A DNA stretch of 64,000 nucleotides from Cyprinodon diabolis (lineage: Eukaryota; Chordata; Actinopteri; Cyprinodontiformes; Cyprinodontidae). The stretch spans positions 5,095,520 through 5,159,519 of the forward strand of contig CM060071.1 of assembly GCA_030533445.1 (NCBI GenBank), given 5' to 3'. The position numbers and the translations under genes were made by a program. Shown here piece after piece: positions 1-11,800 of this stretch. The notes beneath the pieces were generated by a model. It searched no databases and was not told where the DNA came from. It was given only the letters and a program-made list of their open reading frames with translations. The stretch's first letter is position 1. Each line of letters opens with the position of its first letter.

Positions 1-822
1 TCAGGGCAATGTTTAATACTGAAAGTAAGAGCATTTCCACAATGCGAAGGGAACTCAAGGGATTGGGACTAAACAGCTGTGTAGCCGTAAGAAAATGACT
101 AATCAGTGAGGCTAACCGGAAAAAAAATGCTTCAATTTGCTAGGGAGCATCAAGATTGGACTGTGGAGCAATGGAAGAAGGTCATGTTGTCTGATGAGTC
201 CAGATTTACCCTGTTCCAGAGTGATGGGCCAATCAGGGTAAGAACAGAGGCAGGTGAAGTGATGCACCCACCATGCCTAGTGCCTACTGTACAAGCCTGT
301 GGGGGCGGTGTAATGATCTGGGGTTGCTGCAGTTGGTCAGGTCTAGGTTCAGCAACAGTATGCGCTCAAAGAATGAGGTCAACTGACTACCTGAATATAC
401 TGAATGACCAGGTTATTCCATCAATGGACTTTTTCTTCCCTGATGGCACAGGCATATTCCAAGATGACAATGCCAGGATTCATCAGGCTCAAATTGTGAA
501 AGACTGGTTCAGGGAGCATGACTCATCATTTTCACACATGGATTGGCCACGACAGAGTCCAGACCTCAACCCCATTGAGAATCTTTGGGATGTGCTAGAG
601 AGGGCTTTGCGCAGCGGTCAGACTCTACCATCATCAATGCAAGATCTTGGGGAAAAATTAATGCAACATTGGATGGAAATAAATCTTTTGACATTGCAGA
701 AGCTTATCGAAACAATGCCACAGCGAATGCGTGCCGTAATCAAAGCTAAAGGCGGTCCAACAAAGTATTAGATTGAGTGACCTTTTTTTTGGTGGCAACT
801 TTTTTTTTGGCCAGGCAGTGTA
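1..822 (+). mobile_element. Tc1/mariner remnant, truncated by the window edge
   Basis: The C-terminal half of a Tc1 transposase is followed by a terminal repeat ending GGCCAGGCAGTG and a TA dinucleotide at 821-822. An in-frame TGA in the upstream frame (near 95) and a run of eight adenines that shifts the frame at about 120 show decay. Catalytic blocks SDESRF, FQDDN and SPDLNPIE are readable. The spacing from the second D to the E is 36 residues. Confidence 0.85.
106..771 (+). pseudogene. Tc1 transposase C-terminal part (decayed)
   Basis: A 221-residue open stretch from a GTG codon covers the DDE catalytic domain and ends in the usual KGGPTKY. The N-terminal paired-like DNA-binding domain is cut by the window edge and by a nonsense plus a frameshift. 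It is not expected to be functional. Confidence 0.8.
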
Positions 823-825
823 TAA

Positions 826-2560
826 TTTACAACTAAAAGATTGAAGAGAATCTTTCTTGACATTGACAATGCTCGCGCCTCATTTACCACAATCGACAGG
901 TTAACAAACCCTCCTATCTCTGTGGCTGATAAACTAAAAAAGCTTGCAATGACTTTGCAAAGTTCTTTACAGAGAAAATACAAGGTGTAAGAAAAGCAGT
1001 CTGTTCAACTCCAGCAGCAATGCTGTCACCAGTTAGAATAAACTCTTTCAAAATTTCCCAATTTTGTCCAATAAACTGTAAAAGTTTAGAAGAAACTGTT
1101 CAGCAGCTAAGCTCCTCTTCCTGCTGTCTTGATGTTTTACCCACAAGTTTTATTAAGAAGGTTTTACCTGTTTTAGAGAATTGTTTCAAATCATAAACTC
1201 ATCCCTCATGTCAGGTGTTTTCCCCAGAGTCTTAAAAACAGCAATAATCAAACCATTGATGAAAAACAGAAGCTGGAATAAATGAATCCTGCAGAACTAC
1301 AGGCCCATCTCAAAGCTCCCCTTAATCAGTATGATTATTGAAAAATATGTCTCAACAGTCTGCCTTCTTAACAATGACCAGCTGCTTTGATGTCTGCCAG
1401 TCAGGTTTCCATAGCAACCACAATGCAGAGACTTCTCTGATTAAGCTGTTCAATGATATCCGAATAAACTCAGACCCTGGAAGAACCACAGTGCAGCGTT
1501 TGATTTTATTTTATTAGAGTGTCTGGAAACCTGGGTCTGCCTTTCTGGTTCAGCACTGGACTGGGTTAAATCCTACCTGAAGGACAGAGACTCCTAAGTG
1601 TCAGTAGGGAACTTTAAATCAGAGACCCAAAAAAAAAATCACATGTGGGGTTCCTCAAGGCTCCATTCATGGGCCTCTCCTATTCAACACCTACATGATC
1701 CCCTTGGCACAGATTATAGCAAAAAACCAGATTAGTTACCATAACTATGCACACAACTTTACATCCCAATGTCACTAGGTGACTATAAACCCATCAGAGC
1801 GTTGTTTAGATGCTAAACAGATCAATCTGTGGATGCACCATCATTTTCTACAACTGAATAAAAACCAAACTGAGGTTATAATCTTTGGACCAAAGGAGCA
1901 GAGAGTTAGCTCTCAGCTTCATCTACTACAGCTAGAAACCACTGATTTTGGCTGAAATCTTGGTGCTGTGATGGACTCAGACCTGAACCTTCAGAGGCTC
2001 GTAAAGGAAGTTATTAATTACTAAGTCAGACTTTTATCACCTGAAGAACATTTCCAGGATGAAAGGACTAATGGCCAAGCAGGATCTAGAAAAACGCATT
2101 CATTCAGTAGAATCGATCACTGCAGCAGTGTCTTCATAGGATTGCCTAAAAAATACATCAGAAAGCTGCAACTAATCCAAAACGCTGCTGCCCTTGTCCT
2201 CACTAGCCCTAAGAAAGTAGAGCACATCAGTCCAGTTCTGAAGTCCTTCCACTGGATCCCTGTAGCTCAGAGAATAGATCATAAAATCCTTCTGTTAGTC
2301 TAGAAATCACTCAATAGATCAGCACCTCAATCGCTAACAGATCTTGGCTCAACCCCTTAGACCTCTCTGGGACGTTTTCTAGTTCCAGCCTCCTCTGTCC
2401 ACCCAGAACTAGAACCAAACACGGAGAAGCAGCATCTATGCTCCACTGATCTGGAACAAACTCCCAGAAGACTGGAAAAGAGCTGAAAGTTCTTAGAAGT
2501 CAAAGTTAAAAACCCATTAGTTTAGAGCCTTCAACTGATGGAGTTAAACTGTTAACATTT
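826..2560 (+). mobile_element. L2-clade LINE, strongly decayed
   Basis: Broken translations on the plus strand match the L2/CR1-type reverse transcriptase: NYRPIS, GVPQGS-like, then a degraded YADD region, and a C-terminal block close to the one at 59352-59498 and related to 16050-18592. Many stops and frameshifts are present. It lies in a myo15b intron, in the opposite orientation to the gene. Confidence 0.7.
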
Positions 2561-2830
2561 TATTCTTTGATTCTTGTCAAACACTTATAATTGTCTTTGT
2601 ACTCAATTGTGAATTTGTACAAAAAAATCTTGCCTTTTTCAGTTGATGAATGTCTTTTACTGATGTTCTTTCTGATACACATGAATTAGGAGATTTGAGG
2701 ATTAATAGGTCTAACAGACAGTGGACATCTTGAATATACATGCTGTCTCTGTTTCCCTTTAGATTATAAAACCTCTTTTCTTGCCTTTTAAAGGTTGTTT
2801 TAACAGAAACGGGGCGGTCAATGAACATAC

Positions 2831-2894
2831 CTGAAAGACAACCCTGGACTTCTCCAGGAGATATTTGGACAGTGAGGTTCCTACAACAGCTCCA
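2831..2894 (-). CDS. myo15b: myo15b exon 8 (last in window)
   Basis: Residues 660-681, [20 protein letters not shown] then FQ, ending in phase 0 at CAG|gtatgt. The next motor exon is not in the window; positions 1-2830 are intron filled by a Tc1 remnant and a LINE. Confidence 0.94.
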
Positions 2895-5800
2895 CTGTCA
2901 GCAGTAAGGCCGAACGAAAGAAAAGCTGCAATCAGTTTCACCGTCCATGGAAAGAGATCAATGGAGAGGTCTTCCTGAACCGACCAATCACTGCTGGACT
3001 TACTTTAGTATGTGGATGTGAAGGTACTTGCCAAAGCGACTTGAGTTGTTGTTCAGAATAGTCTTGGCATTCCCGAAACTTTCAAGGATGGGAAAGACTT
3101 CCATAGGCTAATAAAAAAAAGAAACACAATCTGAATAAAATCTAATTAATATTTAATTTGGTTTTTTTTTCACTTTTTTATTACCTGTCTTAGATTCTCG
3201 TTTCTGTTTCGATACATCAAGCTGAGGTAGTGAACTATTTGCTTGGTAGCTTCAGTCTTCCCAGAACCACTTTGTCCACTACATCACAAAATATTAAAAA
3301 TATAAAGGACGCAGTTTCCATAAATTAATAGGAAACTTTAAAAATCTCAAACAAATTAATGAGACAATCTATAAAAGTATCAGTCATATTTCAAATTTCT
3401 AATGCTGCGTTAAGACCAGGCGCATAGTGGCCATCAAACTCTAGATGCAAAGTCTATGGGGGGCGGCGTCGAGGGGTCCATGCGTGTATCTGGCGTTCTG
3501 GCGTTGGAGCATCCGAGAATAGCTCAGTAAATTTTATTGTTGCCGCTGGACGCCGGAGCATCAACCAATCAGAAAAGCTTTTTGGGGGAGACAAACACTA
3601 CCTGCAAGCTGTCATCGCTTCTGCACACATTCTGCATATGAAATATATGCAAAAATAACTCTAATGGTTAAAAATAAAGCAGGAAGAATGGATTGTTATG
3701 TAGAAGGAACAGAGAGCAGCTCTGATCATTATTGCTGCACTAAAACATTTTTTTTATGAATTATGGAGAAACAGTTTATAAATACCCAAACTAACTAGAA
3801 ATATTAAAACCTGCTGATGAAAAATTTTGGATTGTATATTCTGGTTCTTGCAGTTTTTACCACAAACTTTAAAAACTCTTTCTACCCACTTCCAGACGCT
3901 ACGAACGGGGCAGCAGGAAATCCCTTTATCCATTTAGTTCTGAAGAGAAATACGCTTTAAACTACCTCATGTTATGTATACCTTCAGTCATGTACAAAAA
4001 AACTACTTAATTACTTACTTTTTGGTGTTTTTTGTAGTATGGAGATCTGACCTTTAAATAGTTTTTTAGTAAAAAACTAAAGGGATAAACAGGACCAGCA
4101 TACACGTATGCAAATCTGGCGTCTTGCGCACGCGTATTGACTGTGGGTATGCTGGTCTGACAGAACACCGGCGGTATACTGGACGTCTGGCGCTCCCAAC
4201 AAGAACTGCATATTTTTGTGGAATCATACTGATGAACAGAGGATTTTTGGAGGTGAACTTTCTCACTTAAAAATGTGTTAAAACAATTTTTCCAACTCAT
4301 AAAGTCAATAAAGCCAAGCTGATATCTATCTTGAAGCTACAGAACAGAGCAGATAAACAGCAAGAGCATCAAAGCACCAAAGCTTCCTGACCACAGTTTG
4401 ATCCAGCATCCAGATTTCTGCATTTGCACATTTCTACAGTGTGAAAGCAGTATAACGATAGAGCAAGAAATAAATTGGAATGAGTTCCAGGACCGAATCA
4501 TAGATAGATGGAAGCTGAATCTGCCATCTTCTCCTTCAACCCGTTCCAAAAAGGTTCAACAAGCACAGCCATCAGGATTCAAAAGCCCAAACACAAAACC
4601 CGTTCAAAACTAAAGACTCCACCAACCCAGCAGGACGACAGGTGGGTCTTTGACTTGCATTCTTGTTGGGATGTGTTCAGGAGGAAGTGCCTCCATGTTG
4701 CCTAGAACATCAGCGCTCCAACTACAGATTGCTCTGGTGTTAGTCGATGGAAGGACTCCAGGTTGGTGTCAAAAAGTTTTCAGACAAACTGAGCGAATGT
4801 CCCATTGCCTCCGATTTAAGCCTGTTTAGAGGTTGGCACGACCAACATCACCGAGACTTTACAGTCTTTCAGGTTATGTTGTGTTATTGCGTTCATATTA
4901 TGTTTTGTTTAGAAAAAAGGATCTGATAAATCTATGAAAATGCATCATTCTCTACATCCCTAAATATTTTCCTGAGCATAAATTAATAAAAAGCAGGTCT
5001 TAGAAGCTATCACACTTCTCCTCTCTATGGGTGTTATGTGCTTCCGGCACATTATTATTTCTTTTGTTTATTTCTTTCCCTTGTTGTTTTTTTTTACTTT
5101 AGTTGAAGGACCCTTTGTTAAAAATTTGGAGTTTGGATTAATTCAGAATGTACGAGGCCGCCCCACCCTGCCCTGCTGAGACGCCGCATTTCCTCTCGCT
5201 CCTGGGTTCGACCAGTGGTTGCGGGCTGAAACTGAGATTCAAGGCTGCCATGTGGTAATTTTTGTTATTTTTTTTTTTGTTTGCCGATTTTGGCCTGGTG
5301 GGACCTGTGGTCCTGTTTTTGATCTTTTCTTTAATGTAGGTTTTTTTTTTCCTTTTCTTTTTTTGCTTAGTCCGGCTTCAGCAGAGGCTTTGACGGCCCT
5401 GTATAGGGTTGGCCCCTTTGCTGTGCCGTTTTGTTCTTTTTGTTAGTACTTTTCGGAGGGTTTTTTTTTTCTTTCTTCAATTCTTTTTTTTTATGGGGCA
5501 CGGGACTTGAGGGCCAACTGAACTATCTTTTTTCCCTATTAGGAAAGATCAGAAAAAGTGAAGAAGTTGAAAATAAAAACTGATTGAACCCTCATCTTCT
5601 TTTGTCTCGTGTCCTTAAATATGTTGTGTCTTGTGCGGACGTAACAATGGGCCGCTGTCACACCTTGCCGATTTATCCAGAGTATGCCTGATGTCCCAGA
5701 ATCGCTGGCATACACTGAACTTTCTATGTATTTTTTTCAATTTTGGACGTATACATAGTGTTCATAACGAGTCCAGAACTTCTGTCCAACGACAGCCGAA

Positions 5801-8800
5801 CTTCTGCATAACGCATGGCAGCGTAATGCCCATGAAGTGATGCACAATCCAGTGCAAGGAAATGATTCTTATTCCAACTGTTGCGTATATTAGCTGTGAC
5901 ATATGAATCAAGATGCTATGATCGAAAAAATTTGATTGACAGATGACCGTTGATATATGATTGGCCGAATTTAGGTGTTCAGGCTGACGTATGACTAACT
6001 GGCCAGCATAAGATAACGAAAAAAACACAGATTTCAAAACTGGATTTTTTTTTTTTATCGAAATTTTGTATATTTTGGGACAATATGGTCTGATAAAGAG
6101 TACATTTATATACACGTTTAACTCAGAATGATTTGACATTTAAATATGATTTCTCCACGACTTTAAATTGTCAAGGTGTGACAGGGGATTAAGTTGAACT
6201 TACAAAATAAAAATATAATTGATCATAAAAGTAAGCAAAATGTGAGTAAAATACAAGTTAAAAGGCAGTACTGAAAATAGTAATAATGTGTTTATGATAG
6301 TACCTTACAATGATGCACTGCTCCTGTGCAGAGGACTGGGACAGTCGGAAGGCTGAGTCAGCTATGGCGTACACATGGCTAAGGCACAGAAACATAATGT
6401 CTGAATCAGCAGTAACTAAAGAAACCAAGTTAATATGTTATTTATAAAAAAATAGAGATACTAAATGTGTTAACAAAAATTAGAGAGACTTACGGTGGGT
6501 TTTTATGCAGCTCCTGCCCCTCATATTTATGCCTCATTTCCTCAGAGAAGATGTCAAGAGACTTGAATGGGTTGATGGACAGTAGGATGTTTCCAATGTA
6601 GGTCTGGGATAAAATAGGAAGTTTGCTTAGTAACACTGACCTTACACAGATATTATCGGCTTTACTTGGTAAACGTTACCTCTCCTAGAAAATAAAAGCA
6701 TGAAGAAGATCCATTCCTTTTTTCATTTTATGTTTTAAATATAAATTAAACAATTAATCTGATTAATGGTGATTAATTGATTATTGAAATAATCATCCAA
6801 TAATTTAGTAATTGATTATTCATTAACATTACATTACATTAATAGAGACTGTAAAACATGCCTTTAGCTGACAGAGCAACCCACTTAGAGCAGCAATTAT
6901 ATCAAATTTGTAAGGAAAATATATAAACAGTTTGCATTTAAGATAAAAACAAAGGTGGTGAGTTTCACATCATTTAATTTAATAAAAAATCTTCTTTAAG
7001 GAACCTTTGGCTATCTGATTACTAATCATTTTATGGGAAAAATAATCAACATAATAATCAATTTGCAAGATAATCGTTAGTTGCAGCCCTAGTTTTAACT
7101 ATTCATTCTGTATGTTTGTACACTTTCTTTGTCAGTTTCTACACTCACCGGCCACTTTATTAGGTACACCTGTCCAACTGCTCGTTAACACTTAATTTCT
7201 AAGCAGCCAACCACATGGCGGCAACTCAGTGCATTTAGGCATGTAGACATGGTCAAGAGAATCTCCTACAGTTCAAACCAAGCATCAGTATGGGGAAGAA
7301 AGGTGATTTGAGTGACTTTGAACGTGGCATGATTGTTGGTGCCAGAAGGGCTGGTCTGAGTATTTCAGAAACTGCTGATCTACTGGGATTTTCACGCACA
7401 ACCATCTCTAGGGTTTACAGAGAACGTTCCGAAAAAGAAAAAACATCCAGTGAGCGGCAGTTCTGTGGGCGGAAATGCCTTGTTGATGCCAGAGGTCAGA
7501 GGAGAATGGCCAGACTGGTTCGAGCTGATAGAAGGGCAACAGTGACTCAAATAACCACCAGTTACAACCAAGGTGGGCAGAAGAGCATCTCTGAACGCAC
7601 AGTACGTCGAACTTTGAGGCAGATGGGCTACAGCAGCAGAAGACCACACCGGGTGCCACTCCTTTAAGCTAAGAACAGGAAACTGAGGCTACAATTTGCA
7701 CAAGCTCATCGAAATTGGACAATAGAAGATTGGAAAAACGTTGCCTGGTCTGATGAGTCTCGATTTCTGCTGCGACATTCGGATGGTAGGGTCAGAATTT
7801 GGCGTCTACAACATGAAAGCATGGATCCATCCTGCCTTGTATCAACGGTTCAGGCTGGCGGTGGTGGTGTCATTATGTGGGGAATATTTTCTTGGCACTC
7901 TTTGGCCCCCTTGGTACCAATTGAGCATCGTTGCAATGCCACAGCCTACCTGAGTATTGTTGCTGACCATGTCCATCCCTTTATGACCACAATGTACCCA
8001 ACTTCTGATGGCTACTATCAGCAGGATAATGCGCCATGTCATAAAGCTGGAATCATCTCAGACTGGTTTCTTGAACATGACAATGAGTTCACTGTACTCA
8101 AATGGCCTCCACAGTCACCAGATCTCAATCCAATAGAGCATCTTTGGGATGTGGTGGAACGGGAGATTCGCATCATGGATGTGCAGCCGACAAATCTGCG
8201 ACAACTGTGTGATGCCATCATGTCAATATGGACCAAACTCCCTGAGGAATGCTTCCAGCACCTTGTTGAATCTATGCCATGAAGAATTGAGGCAGTTCTG
8301 AAGGCAAAAGGGGGTCCAACCCGTTACTAGCATGGGGTACCTAAAAAGTGGCCGGTGAGTGTATGTTGAAAGTTAAAACGACCTGTGATGACCTTTGTTT
8401 TCCCCCTACTTGGAAATTCTCTGACAGCAGCTATGCTGCTTTGGGAGAAACATCATGAGAGAGTGCAGCTTAGAATCAGCTTAAAAAGATCACAGCCATT
8501 AATTTGTTCCACCAACTTTGGTGTGGGTATGCTGGTCAGACATATTGACACTACTTTTATTAAACAGCATCACTCTAACAGAATTATTTAAATTTGCCTT
8601 TCAAGGTGAAGGTGACAGCTACCAGTTTATCTCCTCCCAGCCAGTAAGCGGCGCACTCGCAAAAGTTGTGCCAGTTGCCAGTCCCGGCTGATGCAAACCA
8701 AACCAAATATTTAACCTTGTTGGAAACTTGCTACTTTAGTTCATCAACAAGGCTCAAAAAACTTGACGGACATTCAAACCTGAGCTCCGTCTCATGTGAC

Positions 8801-11800
8801 CCAAACTTACTTTTCCTATTGGTGCAGAATCCTTTAATAAAGACATTGGCAACTTAAAGTAAATATTTACATTATTTTGGATGTGCCAGATTTTCTTAAA
8901 CATTTTTTCTCTTTGGTAAAAGGTATACTTTTATTCTGCACCACTCTAGATGTTTTGTGAATCTGTTATTTCTGCAAAATTGATAGTTTTGATTTATCAA
9001 AATTAATTGTTTTGATAAAAAGTTGTAGATATTAACATCTTCCAACAAATTTTAAGCATCCAAAAAGCAAAAAGAATTTGAATTAGAAGCTAGTTCGATC
9101 ACTAAAAGCAAAATCTGATGTTTCAAATGACTTTTAATTTGTTATTTTCAATCATTAAGATAATACTGAAACGTACATAAATACAACCACGGTCAAACCT
9201 CTTCTTCAGATTCAATAGGACCGAGCTCTCAGACACGTCTCTAAAAACATGAAATATAAAAGTTTCATTTAGAGTGCCATGTTGATATAAAGCAAGTTTG
9301 TTCTGATGTATGAACTTACTCCAGGCGTGAAAGATCCTCCACCTCATCCAGCTCTACTGGCCCTTCATTCCCAGGCATTACAACCTAAAGTTGACAAAGT
9401 TATACTTTATATCATTACCTGATACACCGATCTACAGCAACTCTAAGTTCTTATGAAGTTCCTCTAGAAACCTTTATTCTGAATATCAAGGGGAAATATC
9501 ATTCCTATTCCTTCTAATAAATCAATCAATCAATGCATCCATCTATCTATAATTTCATTTTTACTTCGACTGTAGAGACCAAGAATGTCATTGCTATCTC
9601 TACGATTCAGAACATTCACTCACACACCCATCGACTTACAGTAGCAGCCATTAAAACTCTGACTCTGCCCTTTAACTCAATTACAGGGTCTGACCAGGAT
9701 ATGGTGCTTCTCTTTAGATCTTAATGTCCACAAATCATGACAGAATATTTTAGTACAAAGATTGATTTTTAAAAAGGAATTGTAGGGTACCAGTCAAGGA
9801 CCAGCCAAGGACCAGCCAAGGACCAGCCATGGACCAGCCAAGGGCCAGCCAGGGTCCAGCCATGGACCAGCCAAGGACCAGCCAAGGGCCAGCCAGGGTC
9901 CAGCCATGGACCTGCCAAGGACCAGCCAGGGTCCAGCCAAGGGCCAGCCATGGACCAGCCAAGGGCCAGCTAAGGGCCAGCCAAGAACCAGCCATGGACC
10001 AGCCAAGGGCCAGCTAAGGGCCAGCCAAGAACCAGCCAAGGACCAGCCAAGGGCCAGCCATGGACCAGCCAAGGGCCAGCCAGGGTCCAACCATGGACCT
10101 GCCAAGGACCAGCCAGGGTCCAGCCAAGGGCCAGCCATGGACCACCCAAGGGCCAGCTAAGGGCCAGCCATGGACCAGCCAAGGGCCAGCTAAGGGCCAG
10201 CCATGGACCTGCCAAGGACCAGCCAGGGTCCAGCCAAGGGCCAGCCATGGACCAGCCAAGGGCCAGCTAAGGACCAGCCAAGAACCAGCCATGGACCAGC
10301 CAAGGGCCAGCTAAGGGCCAGCCAAGAACCAGCCAAGGACCAGCCAAGGGCCAGCCATGGACCAGCCAAGGGCCAGCCAGGGTCCAGCCATGGACCAGCC
10401 AAGGACCAGCCAAGGGCCAGCCAGGGTCCAGCCATGGACCTGCCAAGGACCAGCCAGGGGCCAGCCAAGGGCCAGCCATGGACCACCCAAGGGCCAGCTA
10501 AGGGCCAGCCATGGACCAGCCAAGGGCCAGCTAAGGGCCAGCCAAGAACCAGCCAAGGGCCAGCCAGGGTCCAGCCAAGGGCCAGCTAAGGGCCAGCCAG
10601 GGTCCAGCCATGGACCAGCCATGGACCAGCCAAGGGCCACCCATGGACCAGCCAAGGGCCAGCTAAGGGCCAGCCAAGAACCAGCCAAGGAAAGTGGGGA
10701 CATTTTGAATGGCTACTAATGTACTAATGTAGCAGTAACAGTGTTAAGTGTTAAGCTATTTAAGTGTATTGCTTTTTATTGTTTTTAGAATATGCAATAT
10801 TTACACAAATACAAATATATTCAAAAGGAACCCCCTGCCAGAAAAAGACAAAAGAATTAAAAAGTAAGAAAAATTGAGTATTGCCAACACCAGAAGTTAT
10901 TCTGTTCGCGCATGCGCAGGATGGATCGTGCTTTCAGAACGCATCGATATTGACAACATCTACAGTCATACCTAAGTTGTTATTGTAAATATACACAGAA
11001 AGTCTTTATTTACCAACAAACTGAGAAAAAACATAGTGTAAAACACAAAAGTAAGAAATAAGATGGCAGCAGGGTGTGGTAATCTTCCAGAAAAACTTTG
11101 CATGCAAATAGAGTGACCTACTGGATTTAGATATAAGAAATGTCAAATAACATGACTATGCACCTTTAAAGGTATCAGAAAGAAATCATAGGGAAATCTA
11201 TAAGGGGTCAGTGATTTTGGAATGGCAATGATAGACATTAAGCCCTGGACTACACAAACACTGGAGAGGTTCAAATTGATTTGCTCTGTTCTTATCAACA
11301 TATCAACATTTCATTTTTTATCTTCAGTGGGAATATGATTATGTTGAAAATGTGTGATTCTATATTCGCATGTTAAACAGCTGTAAAAGGTAATAAAATA
11401 GGTGATGAAACCTAAGAAAACTCTTTAAAAGTGTTTTTTTTTCTTTAAATATTTTGTAACATTGTCTTTTAGCTTCCTGACCAGAATCTGGCACTATCTC
11501 AGGGGCCATGACATTTAAAAATTATTTGAGCGGCTGGCTAGCTCAAGTGGTAAATCACTTTACAAACAGGAGGCAAAGCTGGTGGGAATGAGCTGCCTGT
11601 GTGGGTCCTTAGGCAACACCCTTCATGCCACGGAGTGTCGGCCTAGTGGTTAGGGCATTGCACTTGAATCCTGAGGTTCTGAGTTTGAGCCCCACTCCCA
11701 CAGGCCGCCACACTAACCCCCGGGAACCGCACAATGGCAGCCCACTGCTCCCTAAGAGGGTGGGTCAAATGCAGAGAGTTAATTTTGTTGCTCTGTACTT

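Noticed and set aside
9784..10690. CRISPR-like array
   Set aside because: Units are contiguous 11-mers without spacers, in a vertebrate intron.
9750..10719. Many overlapping open frames of 60-130 codons on both strands
   Set aside because: They are all readings of the 11-bp tandem repeat; no start context, splice signals or family match supports a gene.
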